From Actinomycetes bacterium (lineage in GTDB: Bacteria > Actinomycetota > Acidimicrobiia > Acidimicrobiales > UBA8190), in NCBI GenBank assembly GCA_021798135.1, contig JAJZYI010000186.1, positions 1 to 7,011 of the forward strand: a stretch of 7,011 bases of DNA, read 5' to 3'. The position numbers and the translations under genes are program-made. This document shows positions 5,355 to 7,011 of the stretch, piece by piece; positions within the stretch are counted from its first letter, which is position 1, and every line of letters begins with the position of its first letter. The notes below the pieces were generated by a model, which was given only the letters and a program-made list of their open reading frames with translations, made no database searches and was not told where the DNA came from.

Positions 5355-6773
5355 ATGAAGGTGCACGACAAGCTCTACATCGGCGGCGCGTGGGTGCCCT
5401 CGGCGGGTGCCGGCACCCTCGAGGTGGTGAACTCGACGACCGAGGAGGTGATGGCCACCGTTCCCGACGGGGCATCCGCCGACGTCGACGCGGCGGTGCG
5501 TGCCGCTGCGGACGCCTTCGAGGGCTGGGCTGCGGTCCCGGTCGAGGAGCGGGCCAAGGTGCTCGGGCGCATCCAGGACGCCCTGGCCGCCCGGACGGAC
5601 GAGATCGCCCGGACGGTGGCCCAGGAGGTCGGCATGCCGCTGACCCTCGCCACCCTGGTGCAGGCCGGCCTGCCGGTGATGGACTTCGCCCTGGCGGCGC
5701 AGGCGCTGGGCGAGGTGCGGTGGGAGGAGGAGGTGGGCAACTCCCTGGTCGTGCGCGAGCCCGCCGGCGTGGTCGGAGCGATCACCCCGTGGAACTACCC
5801 GCTGCACCAGGTGGCCGCCAAGGTGTCGGCAGCGCTCGGCGCGGGCTGCACGGTGGTGCTGAAGCCGAGCGAGGTCGCCCCGCTCACGGCGTTCCTCCTG
5901 GCCGAGGTCATGGACGAGATCGGCCTGCCGCCGGGCGTGTTCAACCTGGTGACGGGCGTGGGGCCCGTGGTCGGGGAGGCCATCGCCTCGCACCCGGGGG
6001 TCGACATGGTGTCCTTCACCGGGTCGACGCGGGCCGGCAAGCGCGTGATGCAGCTGGCCGCCGAGTCGGTCAAGCGCGTCGCGCTCGAGCTCGGGGGCAA
6101 GTCGGCCAACGTCCTGCTCGACGACGCCGACCTGGACAAGGCCGTCCCCGCGGGCGTGGCCGCCGCGTACCTCAACTCGGGCCAGACCTGCTCGGCGCTC
6201 ACCCGGATGCTGGTGCCGCGCGACCGCCTGGGCGAGGTCGAGGAGCGGGCCCGGGCCGCGGCCGAGGGCTACACCTGCGGCGACCCGTTCGATCCGACCA
6301 CCCGCCTCGGGCCGCTCGTGTCGGCCGCCCAGCGCGAGCGGGTGCGGGGCTACATCGCCGCCGGGCTCGACGAGGGAGCCACGCTGCTGACCGGCGGCGC
6401 CGCGGCGCCCGAGGGGTGCGAGCGCGGCTTCTTCGTGCGGCCGACCGTCTTCTCGGAGGTGGCGAGCAGCATGAAGATCGCGCAGGAAGAGATCTTCGGC
6501 CCGGTGCTGTCCATCCTGCCGTACGACACGGAGGACGACGCGGTGCGGATCGCCAACGACTCCGCGTACGGGCTGGCAGGCGGGGTCTGGTCCGGTGACG
6601 AGGCGCGGGCCGAGCGGGTGGCGCGGCGCATGAGGACGGGCCAGGTCGAGATCAACGGCGGCTCGTTCAACCCGGCGGCGCCGTTCGGCGGCTACCGCCA
6701 GTCCGGCATCGGCCGAGAGCTCGGCCGGTTCGGCGTGGAGGAGTTCCTGGAGGTGAAGTCGCTGCAGCGCTGA
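5355..6773 (+). CDS. NAD(P)-dependent aldehyde dehydrogenase
   Basis: This 472-residue protein has the usual length of the aldehyde dehydrogenase superfamily, which oxidises aldehydes to carboxylic acids in the cytosol. The N-terminal LYIGGAWVPS is typical. Catalytic and cofactor residues are all present: N147 in TPWNYP, K170 in LKPSE, the SFTGSTRAGK cofactor loop (about 220-229), the general base E245 in ELGGKSAN, the nucleophile C279 in NSGQTCSA, and E379 in EEIFGP. The C-terminal segment PFGGYRQSGIGRELG is also typical. The glutamate after KPS (KPSE) is often seen in enzymes preferring NAD over NADP; that preference is inference. The natural substrate cannot be deduced, as neither neighbour suggests a pathway. 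It starts 101 bp after the cyclase stop with its own strong ribosome binding site; no clear promoter is visible in the intervening GC-rich sequence, so co-transcription with the cyclase is possible. Confidence 0.95.
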   Translation: MKVHDKLYIGGAWVPSAGAGTLEVVNSTTEEVMATVPDGASADVDAAVRAAADAFEGWAAVPVEERAKVLGRIQDALAARTDEIARTVAQEVGMPLTLATLVQAGLPVMDFALAAQALGEVRWEEEVGNSLVVREPAGVVGAITPWNYPLHQVAAKVSAALGAGCTVVLKPSEVAPLTAFLLAEVMDEIGLPPGVFNLVTGVGPVVGEAIASHPGVDMVSFTGSTRAGKRVMQLAAESVKRVALELGGKSANVLLDDADLDKAVPAGVAAAYLNSGQTCSALTRMLVPRDRLGEVEERARAAAEGYTCGDPFDPTTRLGPLVSAAQRERVRGYIAAGLDEGATLLTGGAAAPEGCERGFFVRPTVFSEVASSMKIAQEEIFGPVLSILPYDTEDDAVRIANDSAYGLAGGVWSGDEARAERVARRMRTGQVEINGGSFNPAAPFGGYRQSGIGRELGRFGVEEFLEVKSLQR

Positions 6774-6777
6774 GCGC

Positions 6778-6807
6778 GCTGCGGCCCCCGGCCCGGGCCC
6801 GGGCAGC
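6778..6807 (+). terminator. Possible GC-rich terminator hairpin after the aldehyde dehydrogenase
   Basis: GCTGC (6778-6782) and GCAGC (6803-6807) enclose a perfect 14-bp palindrome, GCCCGGGCCCGGGC (6791-6804, overlapping the right arm). Position just after the dehydrogenase stop codon and before the next promoter suits a terminator. There is no T tract, as is frequent in high-GC actinobacteria, so the call rests on position and pairing only. Confidence 0.35.
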
Positions 6808-6816
6808 GGCCGGTGC

Positions 6817-6829
6817 CAGTATCGGGGCA
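6817..6829 (+). promoter_or_regulatory. Putative leaderless promoter of the LOG-family gene (-10 CAGTAT)
   Basis: CAGTAT at 6817-6822 keeps the most conserved -10 bases (A at position 2, A at 5 and T at 6). It is separated by six bases from ATG 6829, the same spacing as before the BtuF-like gene. No ribosome binding site with suitable spacing and no clear -35 box are seen. Together these favour transcription starting at the A of the start codon. Confidence 0.45.
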
Positions 6830-7011
6830 TGACCATCACCTCGGTGTGCGTGTTCTGCGGATCGAGCCCGGGCCGGGACCCGGCGTTCGCCGAGGCGGCG
6901 CGGGCCTTCGGGCGGTCCCTGGCCGCCCGCGGCCTCGAACTGGTCTACGGCGGGGGCCATGTCGGGCTCATGGGCGCGGTCGCCGATGCCGCCCTCGGTG
7001 CGGGGGCGCGG
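6829..7011 (+). CDS. LOG-family (TIGR00730-type) phosphoribohydrolase, N-terminal part
   Basis: Only the first 61 residues lie in the window; the frame runs open off the right edge. The N-terminal strand VCVFCGSSPG (6-15) and the nucleotide-binding motif YGGGHVGLMG (40-49) followed by AVADAAL identify the LOG family. These enzymes are often mislabelled lysine decarboxylases; characterised members cleave ribose 5-phosphate from cytokinin nucleotides or other nucleoside monophosphates. The diagnostic PGGxGTxxE motif would lie downstream, outside the window, so catalytic integrity cannot be judged. ATG 6829 is chosen because it directly precedes the conserved first strand and fits the leaderless promoter. 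It lies 55 bp after the dehydrogenase. Confidence 0.9.
   Translation, partial: MTITSVCVFCGSSPGRDPAFAEAARAFGRSLAARGLELVYGGGHVGLMGAVADAALGAGAR

Noticed and set aside
3313..5475. 720-codon open frame on the - strand
   Set aside because: It is antisense to the well-supported cyclase, has composition typical of a GC-rich shadow frame (His/Gln/Arg/Pro-rich) and no recognisable motif.
4086..6773. 895-codon open frame on the + strand spanning the cyclase and the dehydrogenase
   Set aside because: Only the part from ATG 5355 is real. The upstream part overlaps the cyclase out of frame, is Arg/Ala/Gly-rich and stays open partly because the 24-bp repeat has no stops in any frame. A strong ribosome binding site marks 5355.
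5169..6839. 556-codon open frame on the - strand
   Set aside because: It is antisense to the aldehyde dehydrogenase with its full set of catalytic motifs; composition is that of a shadow frame.

Overview
The window is a very GC-rich stretch (third codon positions are almost all G or C) with every convincing gene on the + strand. High GC, two apparent leaderless start sites with an actinobacterial-type -10 geometry, an AarF/ABC1-type kinase, a cytosolic BtuF-like protein and a LOG-family gene together suggest a member of the Actinomycetota. I cannot name the genus. The content reads as ordinary chromosome: I see no mobile element, CRISPR array, phage gene, rRNA or tRNA.

Layout. (1) 112-1662: an AarF/UbiB-type atypical kinase with all family motifs. 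Its frame is open to the left edge, so the true start may lie outside the window. Its stop codon sits in the first unit of a 9-bp tandem repeat (1656-1704). (2) 1751-2197: an unrecognised cysteine-rich small protein, followed by GC-rich sequence with small inverted repeats. (3) 2332-3006: a BtuF-like helical-backbone metal/cobalamin receptor without a signal peptide. Its start lies 6 nt after a GATAAT box that forms part of a duplicated 16-bp element. (4) 3184-5253: a membrane diguanylate cyclase with about 12 hydrophobic segments, a GGEEL active site and an RxxD inhibitory site. Its catalytic domain is interrupted by five perfect copies of a 24-bp repeat encoding GAGGVAGP. (5) 5355-6773: an NAD(P)-dependent aldehyde dehydrogenase with a strong ribosome binding site. 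(6) 6829 to the right edge: the first 61 residues of a LOG-family phosphoribohydrolase, again apparently leaderless.

The genes do not form an evident pathway. Intergenic gaps of about 55-180 bp and at least two internal promoters suggest several short transcription units rather than one operon. The most unusual features are the pure 24-bp coding repeat inside the cyclase domain, the duplicated promoter/start element before the BtuF-like gene, and the repeat built over the kinase stop codon. I did not find strong evidence for a new multi-gene system.
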